This document shows, piece after piece, positions 14,482 to 22,560 of a DNA stretch of 31,389 nt. The notes below the pieces were generated by a model. It saw nothing but the letters and a program-made list of their open reading frames with translations. It searched no databases and was not told the DNA's origin. Each line of letters begins with the position of its first letter. Position 1 is the first letter of the stretch. The stretch is taken from positions 1 through 31,389 of the IMG/VR virus record IMGVR_UViG_3300034096_000084, one strand, 5' to 3'. This DNA comes from a virus. Position numbers and translations under genes: made by a program.

Positions 14482-17073
14482 ATGGCTGGTGAGCGCACGT
14501 TCGTTGTTAAGTTTATTTCCGACATCCTCGGTGCGACCAAAGGCATTAAGAAGGTCGGTGATGACCTAGGCACTTTAGGGAAACAGGTTGACACGAACCT
14601 TGGTTCGAAGTTCAAGAGCGTCATGCCGTCTTTCAAAGCGGTTGCTGTCGCAGGAACCGCAGCGTTCGCTGCCGTTAGTGCTGCCTTATATAAATCCGTT
14701 GAGGCTGCTATCGAATCAGAGGCAGAGCAAAACAGGCTCAGGCAAATCTTACAAACCACCACAGGTGCATCAGATGAGCAAATTGATTCTCTAAACGAAC
14801 AAGCAAAAGCGTTACAGAATCTTGGTGTTGTTTCCGCTGGAACCACCTCAGTCGTTCAGGCACAGTTGGCAACCTTTGACCTTTCAGTTGACACAATCAA
14901 AACGCTGACCCCAGCAATTCTTGATTATGTAACAGCAGAAAAGGGTGCTAGTGCTACAGCGGACGATTTCAAATCATCCACGAACGGACTAGCCCAAGCC
15001 CTACAGGGCAACTTTGCGTCACTAACTAAGACTGGTTTCGTCCTCGATGATGCAACAAAGAAAACAATCAAATCTGGCACAGAGAGCGAACGAGCTGCTG
15101 CTTTGGTTGCAGTCTTGGGTTCTACCTATGAGGGTTTCAACGAAAGTCTTCGAGATACACCAGAAGGTCAACTACAAGCTCTACAGAACGATTTTAAGGA
15201 TTTGTCTACAGCGGTTGGAATTGCGTTGCTTCCAGCCTTGGGTAGTGCTGTCGGGTTCCTGAATGATTCAGTTGTTCCAGCATTCCGAAACTTTGCTACC
15301 GCTTTAGAGGAGGGTGGGGTTTCTGGCGGGTTTGATTTCATCGCCACTAGGTTCAAAGAGGCAGCACCGAAAGTCTTGGAGGCGTTGGGGCAACTCATCA
15401 CTCAGGCGGTTGAATGGATTGGGACTTCAGGTTTGCCGATGCTGTTTGCCGGTATCAGTCAACTTGCTGATTCTTTGACTGGTTGGATCGAGCCTCGAAT
15501 CCCTATGTTCATTAACGAGTTGACTAAGTTTTTGATGGCTGGATACCAATGGATTTACACGAAGGGCTTGCCACAGTTGTTAAGTGCTGTTCAGTCTTTG
15601 GGTGACACGCTTGCCAGTTTTGTTGGCAAGGCTGCACGTCAGTTACCAGCACAGCTCGTTGACATGATTGCCACTATTGGGAAGTGGGTACTCTCAGACG
15701 GAATCCCAGCCGTTCTTGCTATGGGTGCAAGGCTTGGTGGTTCATTGATTAAGTGGACTGCAACGATTGGTGGACAGTTGATCGCTGGTCTTGCTGGTGC
15801 AGTTGTTGCTTTGGTTGCTGCGATACCTGACATGTTTGTCGGGTTTGTTAAAGGTATTACCAACATCGCTGTCAACACGGTGAAAGGTTTTGTCGGCAAG
15901 TTTGATGAGATGAAAACAGCGTTGGCAAATGTTGCTGTATCGGTTGTCAACACTCTGATCGATGTATTCAACAAGATTCCGCTAGTTCCCAATATCCCTA
16001 AAATCACTTTGGATACTAAGAAACTTGGCGCACAGGTTGGTTTGACCAGTACACAGTTACAGGCCGTCAACGAAAGATTCGATCAAGTGAACGGAACTTT
16101 GAAGGTTGGTTCTAAAGAATTGAACGCTTTCGAAGAAGCAAGCAACGATACTGGTGCTGCTACTACCGGTGCTGCTAAGACTCTTAAGACGGCTAAAGAA
16201 AAGTTGGAACTATATACAGGTGCTTTGGATAAAAGCACAAAAGCTAAGGACAGGTTTAATAAGTCTCAAAAGGCTGAGGGTAAAGCTCTCACGTCGTTGA
16301 CTGATGCGAATACGGACTTGGCTAACGCTCAGGCTAGGTTGGCTCAGATTGAGCGTGGTTTTGGTGTTGGTTCACCGGAGGCGTTGGCTGCGCAGGCTGA
16401 GTTGGCTAAGGCTCAGCGTTCTCAGGAGCGGGCTGTTTATGCGGTTGAGGAGGCTGTGTTCTCTGTTGCTGATGCTGAGAAGAATCTTGCTGAGGTTCGT
16501 AAAGACCCTGCTTCTTCACCGATGGATATTCGTCGTGCTGAGATTAGTTTGGCTGAGTCCAAGTTGTCGGTGTCGGATGCTACCGATTCACAAATCGAAT
16601 CCACTAAGGAATTGAATGATCAGCAACGGTTGCTGAATGAGGCAATCTTTGGTGCGACTGTTGGTTCGATTGTTTATGACCAAGCGTTGCGTGATGTTGA
16701 GGATGCAACCCGTCAACAGGTCTCAGCGTATGAGGCTTGGGAGGATGCGGTTACTAACACGAAGACCGCTCAGGATGAGTTCAACAAGTCGTTGCAGGCG
16801 ACAGCTGATTTGATTAAGAAGTATCCGAAGGTTTTGGGTGGGATGCCTAACCCGATGGCGAACCTTGTTCCTGATAGCACTTTGGCAAATAATGCTGGAA
16901 GCCTGTTTAATGGTGGCGGTATGGGGAATGTCAACATCGAGGTCAATGCTGGGTTGGGTGCTAGTGGGATTGAGATTGGTCAGGAAATTGACCAGTATTT
17001 GCGGGAGTATCTTGGCTTCTCTGGTCAGACGTTCTCGTTTGGTTCTATCGGGAACTTTGTTGGCGTTAGATAA
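14482..17073 (+). CDS. Tape measure protein
   Basis: 863 residues, the longest gene here. It starts with a basic/helical region, followed by a hydrophobic Ala-rich segment (about residues 52-70), a tape-measure core with SLTKTGFVLDDATKK, and several membrane-like hydrophobic stretches between ~395 and 460. A long coiled-coil region (about 560-790) is rich in Glu/Lys/Ala with repeated Ala-Glu-x-x-Leu units, and a glycine-rich end follows. The protein sets tail length and passes into the host envelope during DNA entry. At the usual ~1.5 angstrom per residue the tail would be roughly 130 nm, an estimate only. The stop overlaps the next gene as TAATG. Confidence 0.95.
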   Translation: MAGERTFVVKFISDILGATKGIKKVGDDLGTLGKQVDTNLGSKFKSVMPSFKAVAVAGTAAFAAVSAALYKSVEAAIESEAEQNRLRQILQTTTGASDEQIDSLNEQAKALQNLGVVSAGTTSVVQAQLATFDLSVDTIKTLTPAILDYVTAEKGASATADDFKSSTNGLAQALQGNFASLTKTGFVLDDATKKTIKSGTESERAAALVAVLGSTYEGFNESLRDTPEGQLQALQNDFKDLSTAVGIALLPALGSAVGFLNDSVVPAFRNFATALEEGGVSGGFDFIATRFKEAAPKVLEALGQLITQAVEWIGTSGLPMLFAGISQLADSLTGWIEPRIPMFINELTKFLMAGYQWIYTKGLPQLLSAVQSLGDTLASFVGKAARQLPAQLVDMIATIGKWVLSDGIPAVLAMGARLGGSLIKWTATIGGQLIAGLAGAVVALVAAIPDMFVGFVKGITNIAVNTVKGFVGKFDEMKTALANVAVSVVNTLIDVFNKIPLVPNIPKITLDTKKLGAQVGLTSTQLQAVNERFDQVNGTLKVGSKELNAFEEASNDTGAATTGAAKTLKTAKEKLELYTGALDKSTKAKDRFNKSQKAEGKALTSLTDANTDLANAQARLAQIERGFGVGSPEALAAQAELAKAQRSQERAVYAVEEAVFSVADAEKNLAEVRKDPASSPMDIRRAEISLAESKLSVSDATDSQIESTKELNDQQRLLNEAIFGATVGSIVYDQALRDVEDATRQQVSAYEAWEDAVTNTKTAQDEFNKSLQATADLIKKYPKVLGGMPNPMANLVPDSTLANNAGSLFNGGGMGNVNIEVNAGLGASGIEIGQEIDQYLREYLGFSGQTFSFGSIGNFVGVR

Positions 17074-18326
17074 TGTCTAGGCAAGCGATATGGGGGGAAA
17101 CCCTTAAGGTCAATTTGGATGTCGGATTCAAGACCAACATCTTCAAACTTAACTCCAGCCTTCTTGATGGTGAGGACACCCTTGAAGGTTCCACAGAGTT
17201 CGTAGATATTACTGACTATGTTCAGAACATCACGATCAATCGTGGACGCACCAACCAGCTAGACACATTCAACACCGGAACACTTGCCATCCTCGCTGAT
17301 GACCGTGCATCTGGCAGGTCATTCGACCCGTTGAACACAGACTCACCTTGGTATCAGGGAGACTTGGGTATCGCCCCACGTCGAGCGATTGAGGTTTATG
17401 GCGGTTCTGCTGGAACGGCTGCGATGTTCAAGGGTTACATCTACGACTTGAACATTGAATACGATGAGCCACAGTTATCGTCAGCACAGATTCTCGCTGT
17501 TGACGCTTTGGCACAGTTAGCCCAGACCAACCTTGTCGGGTTCAACCCTTCGCAACAGCTCACGTCTGAGCGGGTTGACGCAATCTTGTCAAGGAATGAA
17601 GTGTCTTGGTCAACTGCGTTGCGTGAGATTAACCCTGGTTTGGCAACGGTTGGAACGGTTGCGTATGAGGACAACACGAATGCTTTGGAGGCTTTGCAGG
17701 CTTTGCAGGTTTCGGAGAATGGTCGGTTCTATGCGTCCCGTGATGGGATGCTGGTGTTCGATCCTCGTGTGCAGGTTTCGTTTGGGACGGCTGTGGCGGT
17801 GTTGGGTGGGACTGCTGCGACTGATGTTCCGATTCGTTCGTTGAATAACTTGTATGGTGCTGAGACTGTGTTGAATCGTATTTCGGTTCAGGTGCAGGGT
17901 TCGAGTGTGTTGAGTGTGGTGAATGGTACGGCATCACAAGCTGAGTATGGGATCAAGAACTTTGCTCTAAACAATTTGCCGTTGGTGAATGATGCTGCGG
18001 GTTCCGCTTTGGCTGTTGCCTTACTTGACAGGTATGGTGAGCCAGAGGTGGTGTTCAACGAGACCAGCGTGTTGATGAACGGGTTGTCTTCGGCTCAACA
18101 AGAGTTGATGGCCTCGTTGGAGATTGGCGATATTTTGGCGGTGGAGAAACGGTTCGCTGTTGGTACACCTTCGGTGGTTCGACAGAACGTGGTGGTTGAA
18201 TCTATCCGTCATCAGATCGCCCCGTCACGGCATGAAGTGTTTTTAGGGTTGGGTCAGGTGCAGTTGGTGTTGCCATTTATACTTGATACCAGCGAACTTG
18301 ATGACTCTACTTATGCGGTAACATAG
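17073..18326 (+). CDS. Minor tail protein (distal tail/baseplate)
   Basis: A 417-residue protein directly after the tape measure gene. The segment DITDYVQNITINRGRTNQLD (about residues 46-65) followed by Gly-Thr-Leu-Ala-Ile-Leu-Ala-Asp-Asp-Arg and Phe-Asp-Pro-Leu-Asn is typical of minor tail proteins in actinobacterial siphophages, which form the distal tail or a tail hub. The remainder looks beta-rich with no enzymatic motif. Position and length fit the family. Confidence 0.78.
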   Translation: MSRQAIWGETLKVNLDVGFKTNIFKLNSSLLDGEDTLEGSTEFVDITDYVQNITINRGRTNQLDTFNTGTLAILADDRASGRSFDPLNTDSPWYQGDLGIAPRRAIEVYGGSAGTAAMFKGYIYDLNIEYDEPQLSSAQILAVDALAQLAQTNLVGFNPSQQLTSERVDAILSRNEVSWSTALREINPGLATVGTVAYEDNTNALEALQALQVSENGRFYASRDGMLVFDPRVQVSFGTAVAVLGGTAATDVPIRSLNNLYGAETVLNRISVQVQGSSVLSVVNGTASQAEYGIKNFALNNLPLVNDAAGSALAVALLDRYGEPEVVFNETSVLMNGLSSAQQELMASLEIGDILAVEKRFAVGTPSVVRQNVVVESIRHQIAPSRHEVFLGLGQVQLVLPFILDTSELDDSTYAVT

Positions 18327-18334
18327 GAGGCACT

Positions 18335-18718
18335 ATGGCAGTCAGACCAACATTTTCACCTGGGGATGTTCTCACCAGTAACAACATGAACATTCTTGCT
18401 AATGCACTTATCACCATCAACGCTCAAACCGGTACGGCTTACACACCTGGCACCGCTCAGGTAGGTCAGTTGACGACGTTGAGTAATGTGGCAGCGCAAA
18501 CGATAACTATCCCAGCGAACTCATCTGTGGCGTTTGCTATCGGTGACCAGCTGAACTTCATGAACCTGTCTACTGGTACCGCAACTTTCACTCCAGCTGG
18601 TACAGCAGTCATTCGTTCTGCTGGAAGCAAACTAAAACTCGCTGACCAGTATGCAGTTTGTACCGTGCTCAAGATCGATACTGATGCTTGGGTAATGCTC
18701 GGCAACGTAAAGGCCTAG
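18335..18718 (+). CDS. Small tail-tip or fibre protein
   Basis: 127 residues. The N-terminal PGDVLTSNNMNILANAL resembles attachment regions of tail-fibre-type proteins. The rest is beta-rich: an Ile-Thr-Ile-Pro-Ala-Asn-Ser-Ser-Val-Ala-Phe stretch, then a Gly-Thr-Ala-x-Phe-Thr-Pro-Ala-Gly-Thr strand pair. That C-terminal plan is common in small phage receptor-binding or fibre-tip domains. GGAGG lies just before ATG 18335. The virion role is inferred from fold pattern and neighbours. Confidence 0.6.
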   Translation: MAVRPTFSPGDVLTSNNMNILANALITINAQTGTAYTPGTAQVGQLTTLSNVAAQTITIPANSSVAFAIGDQLNFMNLSTGTATFTPAGTAVIRSAGSKLKLADQYAVCTVLKIDTDAWVMLGNVKA

Positions 18719-18720
18719 TC

Positions 18721-19485
18721 ATGCAAATCCTTGCGGGAGTGGGTGCAGCATCCGCAGAACAAAGCGTTGAATATCTAGTAGTTGCTGGTGGAGCTGGTGG
18801 TGGTGGAGGTTTCGGTGGCGGTGGAGGTGCGGGTCAGATTTTGACTGCAACCGGTTTAGTGTTACGAGAATCTACGACTATTACTGTTGGTGGTGGTGGT
18901 ACGGGTGGCGGTACTACTGGTGGATCAGGTACACCAAGTTCGATATCTACTCTCGTATCTGCGACAGGTGGTTTAGGTGGCACATCACAAGATGCACCTG
19001 GTGCTAGAGCGCGTGGTGGTGCTTCAGGTAGTGGTAACGCTGGCGGTACTTCATCGGGTGACGCAGGCGGTGGCGGCGGCGGACAGGGTGCGGTGGGTAG
19101 CAACAGTCCTAATTTGAACTTTGGTGGTAATGGTGGCGCAGGCACAGCCTCCTCAATCACGGGAACTTCGGTTACTCGCGCTGGCGGTGGTGGTGGTTCA
19201 GGTCGTACTGACCAAGGTGGTGCTGCTGGAACTGGTGGTTCTGGTGGCGGTGGTGATGGTTTTAGTTTTGGTGGCGGAAGTGGAAGTGCTGGTACAGCAA
19301 ACACAGGTGGCGGTGGCGGTGGCGGCTTTAGCACTACTAATCACAATGGTGGTTCGGGTGTAGTTGTTATTCGTTATCTAACATCCGAGGCGGCAGGTAA
19401 AACAATTACAGGTGGAACAATCACCACATCTGGTTCATACACGGTTCATACATTTAATAGCACAGATAATTTTGTGGTGGCATAA
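18721..19485 (+). CDS. Glycine-rich putative tail adhesin
   Basis: 254 residues. The opening VEYLVVAGGAGGGGG (about residues 18-32) and the closing GGSGVVVIRY (about 210-219) frame a long Gly-rich core made of runs of Gly separated by short loops, then a short C-terminal beta domain. This frame is common in phage and marine bacterial glycine-rich proteins. In Salmonella phage S16 the gp38 adhesin uses packed polyglycine helices to hold receptor-binding loops, and a similar fold is plausible here. I start at ATG 18721, just after the previous stop. Stop and next ATG overlap by one base. A receptor-binding role is inference. Confidence 0.7.
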   Translation: MQILAGVGAASAEQSVEYLVVAGGAGGGGGFGGGGGAGQILTATGLVLRESTTITVGGGGTGGGTTGGSGTPSSISTLVSATGGLGGTSQDAPGARARGGASGSGNAGGTSSGDAGGGGGGQGAVGSNSPNLNFGGNGGAGTASSITGTSVTRAGGGGGSGRTDQGGAAGTGGSGGGGDGFSFGGGSGSAGTANTGGGGGGGFSTTNHNGGSGVVVIRYLTSEAAGKTITGGTITTSGSYTVHTFNSTDNFVVA

Positions 19486-19820
19486 TGGCACATTTTGCAG
19501 AAATAGATTCAACTAACACAGTCCTACGAGTAATCGTTGTCGCTGACGAACATGAAGCCAACGGTGCTGAGTGGTGCAATAACCTTCTTGGTGGAACCTG
19601 GATACAAACTAGCTACAACGGCAACATTCGCAAACAGTACGCAGGCGTTGGTTCAACATATAACGAAACTGCTGATGTTTTTATCGCACCTAAGCCGTTT
19701 GATTCTTGGTCACTTGATGAGAACTATGATTGGCAAGCACCGATTGATTACCCTGCGGATGGGAATATTTATTCGTGGGACGAAGCAAATCAAGTTTGGG
19801 TCGAGTCTCCCGCTATCTAG
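19485..19820 (+). CDS. Small tail-associated protein of marine phage type
   Basis: 111 residues, starting MAHFAEIDSTNTVLRVIVV, with a central TWIQTSYNGNIRKQYAGVGS (about residues 38-57) and an end rich in Trp and Asp (SWSLDENYDWQAP). Proteins with this exact plan are widespread in aquatic phages, where they lie near tail fibre genes and are annotated as hypothetical. Probably a tail-tip component. Its last 46 bases overlap the 5' end of the next gene in another frame. Confidence 0.65.
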   Translation: MAHFAEIDSTNTVLRVIVVADEHEANGAEWCNNLLGGTWIQTSYNGNIRKQYAGVGSTYNETADVFIAPKPFDSWSLDENYDWQAPIDYPADGNIYSWDEANQVWVESPAI

Positions 19821-21187
19821 TTTTCTTTCCAGCGTTACTAGGTTTTCTTTTCACTTCATCGTCGGCTGAGGCTGACGGGTTTGGTGTTTGGCAGTTCTCG
19901 AAGTCTTGTCTGTCGGATAACGGTGGTGGGGTTGAGCCGGTTGAGGGTGGGTTCAGGCTTGTTGGTGCTGATGGTGGGACGTGTGCTGGTCAATCCCATT
20001 GGGTGAAACTTGAGGCCATCATCCCAGAGGAGACAAACGAACTCGGTTTCCAGTGGGCGTATCAGACGAACGATGGGTCTTGGTATGACCCGCCACAAAT
20101 CATTCTCAATGGGGTTGTGACGAAGCTGACGAATGAGAACAACGCAACCGGATCAGGGTTGGTTGAGGTTGAGCCTGGTGATGTGTTCGCGTTCCAGCAG
20201 TACTCGACTGATTCATGCTGCCAACCAGGTCTGCTCACGATTACGGGGTTGACATTAGGCTTGGGTGAATGGGTATCTACAACCTCATCCACAACAACGA
20301 CGACGAGCAGTACTTCTACTGTCCCGTCAACGACTGTCCCTGTCACCAACCCGACTACTACGACAGCTCAAGAAACAACTTCTACGACTTCGAGTCTTCC
20401 TCAAACATCCGTCCCATCAACCACAACGGAACCACCACAAACGTCAACAACAATCCAAGAAACAGTTTCACCGGATACCTCAACTAGTTCAACGACAAGT
20501 ACTTCAACGACTGTACAACCAACAACGACTACGACGGTCTATGTTCCACCGGCAACAACTACGACTCAGCCGATAATCGAATCAACAACGACCACCACCA
20601 CAACGGAACCAGAACCAGTCCCCACCACAACGCTCCCGCCTCCGTTAGAAACAACCAGCACAACTTCAACAAATCCACCAACAACGACATCAACCGTCCC
20701 TCCTGTGACCACATCTGAACCTGATGTGACCACAACGCTACAAGCCCCTACAGACGAGCCTGAACCGCTTACCCAGACAGAACTACTAAACACACTAGAA
20801 GCCCTCTCAGAAGCGTCCACAGAGGCCATAGAAGCCATCGTGGAATCAGTCCTCAGCAAAGACCTAGACACCAGCCAAGCCACCCTCCTCATCACTTCCC
20901 CAGCCGTCCTAGAAAACATCACCACCGCCCAAGCCGAACAACTCTTCAGCGAAATTGCCCCAACCGAACTCAGCACCGACGAAGCCGAAGCAGTAGTTGA
21001 ATCGGTGCAATCGGCACCTTTGTCAATTAGAAAAGCGTTTGAATCTGTACTGAATATCTTCCAAGGTTTCGCAGATAACTATGTTCCACTCAACTCGAAT
21101 GTGCCGGTTAGCACTCGTCGTGCGCTGATTGCTGTAAGTGCTGTATTCTTGACGGTAGCCCCTGCACCAGCAAGAAGGATTCGGTGA
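19775..21187 (+). CDS. Exported Thr-rich stalk protein with C-terminal membrane anchor
   Basis: 470 residues if started at GTG 19775 (a TTG at 19796 would shorten it by seven). Residues 1-33 look like a signal peptide: basic start, hydrophobic YLVFFPALLGFLF, then Ala-Glu-Ala before Asp34. Residues ~34-167 form a beta-rich domain with Cys45, Cys70, Cys148 and Cys149. Residues ~169-330 are a mucin-like stalk almost wholly Thr, Ser and Pro. A helical acidic region follows, and residues ~448-470 are hydrophobic, flanked by Arg (RR...ARRIR), as in a membrane anchor. The protein should sit on the outside of the infected cell or in its envelope. Similar Thr-rich stalks are frequent in Acidimicrobiia surface proteins. 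Function is unknown; surface exclusion, adhesion or lysis help are possibilities. Confidence 0.7.
   Translation: MGRSKSSLGRVSRYLVFFPALLGFLFTSSSAEADGFGVWQFSKSCLSDNGGGVEPVEGGFRLVGADGGTCAGQSHWVKLEAIIPEETNELGFQWAYQTNDGSWYDPPQIILNGVVTKLTNENNATGSGLVEVEPGDVFAFQQYSTDSCCQPGLLTITGLTLGLGEWVSTTSSTTTTTSSTSTVPSTTVPVTNPTTTTAQETTSTTSSLPQTSVPSTTTEPPQTSTTIQETVSPDTSTSSTTSTSTTVQPTTTTTVYVPPATTTTQPIIESTTTTTTTEPEPVPTTTLPPPLETTSTTSTNPPTTTSTVPPVTTSEPDVTTTLQAPTDEPEPLTQTELLNTLEALSEASTEAIEAIVESVLSKDLDTSQATLLITSPAVLENITTAQAEQLFSEIAPTELSTDEAEAVVESVQSAPLSIRKAFESVLNIFQGFADNYVPLNSNVPVSTRRALIAVSAVFLTVAPAPARRIR
20276..20730 (+). repeat. Low-complexity ACA/ACG-rich tract encoding the Thr stalk
   Basis: About 450 bases of degenerate ACN/TCN/CCN codons encode the mucin-like stalk. 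The + strand here is strongly C/A-rich, unlike the G/T-rich tail genes before it. Imperfect short tandem repeats make this a likely site for length variation between relatives and for assembly errors. Confidence 0.7.
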
Positions 21188-21351
21188 TGAAGTTTTGGGG
21201 TGAGTTCCATGCGTTGATATGGACAATCGCAGCATCAGTCACCACGATCCTTACGTTGTCTGGCACGTTGCAACAGATCGTTATCTGGCTCACCGCAGCA
21301 GCTCTCGTTCTGCACTTCATCGGCGCATACACCAATAAGGACAACAACTAA
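21187..21351 (+). CDS. Small two-helix membrane protein, holin-like
   Basis: 54 residues, ATG 21187 to TAA at 21349-21351. Two hydrophobic stretches (about residues 9-24 and 31-47) are separated by a short polar turn (Ser-Gly-Thr-Leu-Gln-Gln), with a charged tail (Thr-Asn-Lys-Asp-Asn-Asn). It overlaps the preceding stop and ends in a TAATG overlap with a holin-like gene. Together with the endolysin two genes on, this suggests a holin or holin regulator. Confidence 0.65.
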   Translation: MKFWGEFHALIWTIAASVTTILTLSGTLQQIVIWLTAAALVLHFIGAYTNKDNN

Positions 21352-21578
21352 TGGAAACCCTCAAGACCCTCATCCTTCGTATCGTTGCAGTATTCGGCTC
21401 ATCAGCTCTTGCAGCTGTTGCCGGTGGTGCAGTCCTCGACGTGGAACTTTGGAAGGCAGCAGCAATCGCAGGTATCGTTGCAGCAGCCAAAGTCACCGAA
21501 GCCCTCCTTCGTGCTTGGTCATCTGATGGTGTGTTGACGAAGGAAGAAATTGCTGAAGCGTTCGGCAAGGCTAAGTAA
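21351..21578 (+). CDS. Holin, r1t-like
   Basis: 75 residues. Two Ala/Gly-rich membrane segments (about residues 7-28 and 33-50) around a Leu-Asp-Val-Glu-Leu-Trp-Lys turn, then a hydrophilic tail with Ser-Asp-Gly-Val-Leu-Thr-Lys-Glu-Glu-Ile. This plan, including the C-terminal Asp-Gly-x-Leu-Thr-x-x-Glu-Ile, fits the Phage_r1t_holin group of actinobacterial phages. Holins open the membrane so that the endolysin can reach peptidoglycan. It lies directly before the M15 endolysin, with a one-base overlap. Confidence 0.78.
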   Translation: METLKTLILRIVAVFGSSALAAVAGGAVLDVELWKAAAIAGIVAAAKVTEALLRAWSSDGVLTKEEIAEAFGKAK

Positions 21579-22138
21579 TGGCATCAGCCAAGAAGAAGGT
21601 CTCTGACCTTCCGATCATCCCTGTTGTTCTTTGCTCATGTTTGAAGAAGGCTGTGCCTGGCAAGTTGCCAGCGAAACTGCTTCGAGAGATTGAAGGCAAA
21701 GGCAAACTTCATCATTGTGCAGCCGATGCGTATGAGGCGATGGACGCTGCTGCGAACGCTGAAGGTATCGACCTAATGCCAACGAGCCGAGCTGACACCT
21801 ACCGCAGTCTTGAAACACAGGAGTACGGGTTCTACCAGCGTTACCAGTTGGAGCCAATCAAGGGTGCCAAGCCAAGGGTCTACAAAGGCCAAGCATGGTA
21901 CTTGAAGCCGAAGATGGCTCCTTTGGCTGTGCCTGGTACATCGAAGCACAACCTCGGTATCGCAGTCGACATCGCTAATGCCAACGGGAAACGGCTTGAA
22001 TGGTTGAAGAAGAACGCTGTGTCGTTTGGGTTTTCGTGGGAGGTTGTTCCGCAAGAACCCTGGCATCTGAGGTTTGTCGCCGGTGACAAGACACCGGAGC
22101 GGGTGAAGGCTTGGTTGGCTGAGAAGGCGCAGGCGTGA
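21578..22138 (+). CDS. Endolysin, M15 family peptidase
   Basis: 186 residues. Zinc-peptidase motifs of the M15 (VanY-like) group are intact: SKHNLGIAVD gives H124 and D131, and EPWHLRF gives the catalytic E160 and the third ligand H163. Such enzymes cut peptide stems of peptidoglycan (D-Ala-D-Ala carboxypeptidase or L-Ala-D-Glu endopeptidase type). The N-terminal ~45 residues hold no signal peptide and no recognised binding domain, so release through the holin is expected. Part of the lysis cluster 21187-22358. Confidence 0.88.
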   Translation: MASAKKKVSDLPIIPVVLCSCLKKAVPGKLPAKLLREIEGKGKLHHCAADAYEAMDAAANAEGIDLMPTSRADTYRSLETQEYGFYQRYQLEPIKGAKPRVYKGQAWYLKPKMAPLAVPGTSKHNLGIAVDIANANGKRLEWLKKNAVSFGFSWEVVPQEPWHLRFVAGDKTPERVKAWLAEKAQA

Positions 22139-22139
22139 C

Positions 22140-22358
22140 GTGGAGGTTGTTCTCGCAGCGTTGGTCACCGCTGTTGGTGGAATCATTACTACGCTTCTGC
22201 TGAAGGTACGCAAAGAGAACACGAACGACCATGCAAGCGTCATGGAAATCCTGCGGTCAGTCGGTGGAAAAGTGGAGCGAATTGATAGTAAGTTAGATTC
22301 GCATATCGACTGGCATCTCAAGGAGGCTACAGGTGGGGAAGTTTCTAAACGAAATTAA
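22140..22358 (+). CDS. Small membrane protein with coiled coil, lysis cluster
   Basis: 72 residues from GTG 22140. One N-terminal membrane segment (about residues 3-22), then a Lys/Arg-rich junction and a helical stretch with heptad-like Ile/Val/Leu spacing (about 33-58). The shape resembles phage holin-associated or antiholin-type proteins. It starts one base after the endolysin stop. Function is unassigned; topology and neighbours point to lysis control. Confidence 0.6.
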   Translation: MEVVLAALVTAVGGIITTLLLKVRKENTNDHASVMEILRSVGGKVERIDSKLDSHIDWHLKEATGGEVSKRN

Positions 22359-22560
22359 AGGTCAGGCTGTTGGTAACAGCGGAAGCATAGATTTTATTCT
22401 TGCCAAACTCGGTGAATCTGATGGTCGTGACCTGCTCGATGCGTTGAACGACCCGACGATTCGTCCGACTCAAATCATTAAAGCGTTGCAAGCCCGACAG
22501 ATAAAGCTCTCTCCGTCAGTTATCACACGATATAGGGCTGCCAATGTCATTACTCAATGA
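22333..22560 (+). CDS. Helix-turn-helix protein upstream of the phosphoesterase
   Basis: 75 residues from GTG 22333, preceded by a strong AAGGAGG. The segment DLLDALNDPTIRPTQIIKAL and the following Ile-Lys-Leu-Ser-Pro-Ser-Val-Ile-Thr-Arg-Tyr-Arg (about residues 33-68) form a helix-turn-helix-like unit. Small proteins of this plan recur next to metallophosphoesterase genes in actinophages. Probably a DNA-binding protein; target unknown. It overlaps both neighbours. Confidence 0.55.
   Translation: MGKFLNEIKGQAVGNSGSIDFILAKLGESDGRDLLDALNDPTIRPTQIIKALQARQIKLSPSVITRYRAANVITQ

Noticed and set aside
18834-19334. 166-residue Pro-rich ORF on the - strand
   Set aside because: It is the complement of the Gly-rich adhesin; GGN codons read backwards as Pro-rich sequence.
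20276-20730. Repeat tract considered as a CRISPR array or non-coding repeats
   Set aside because: Repeats are short, irregular and in phase with a continuous Thr/Ser/Pro-coding frame; no spacer-repeat structure.
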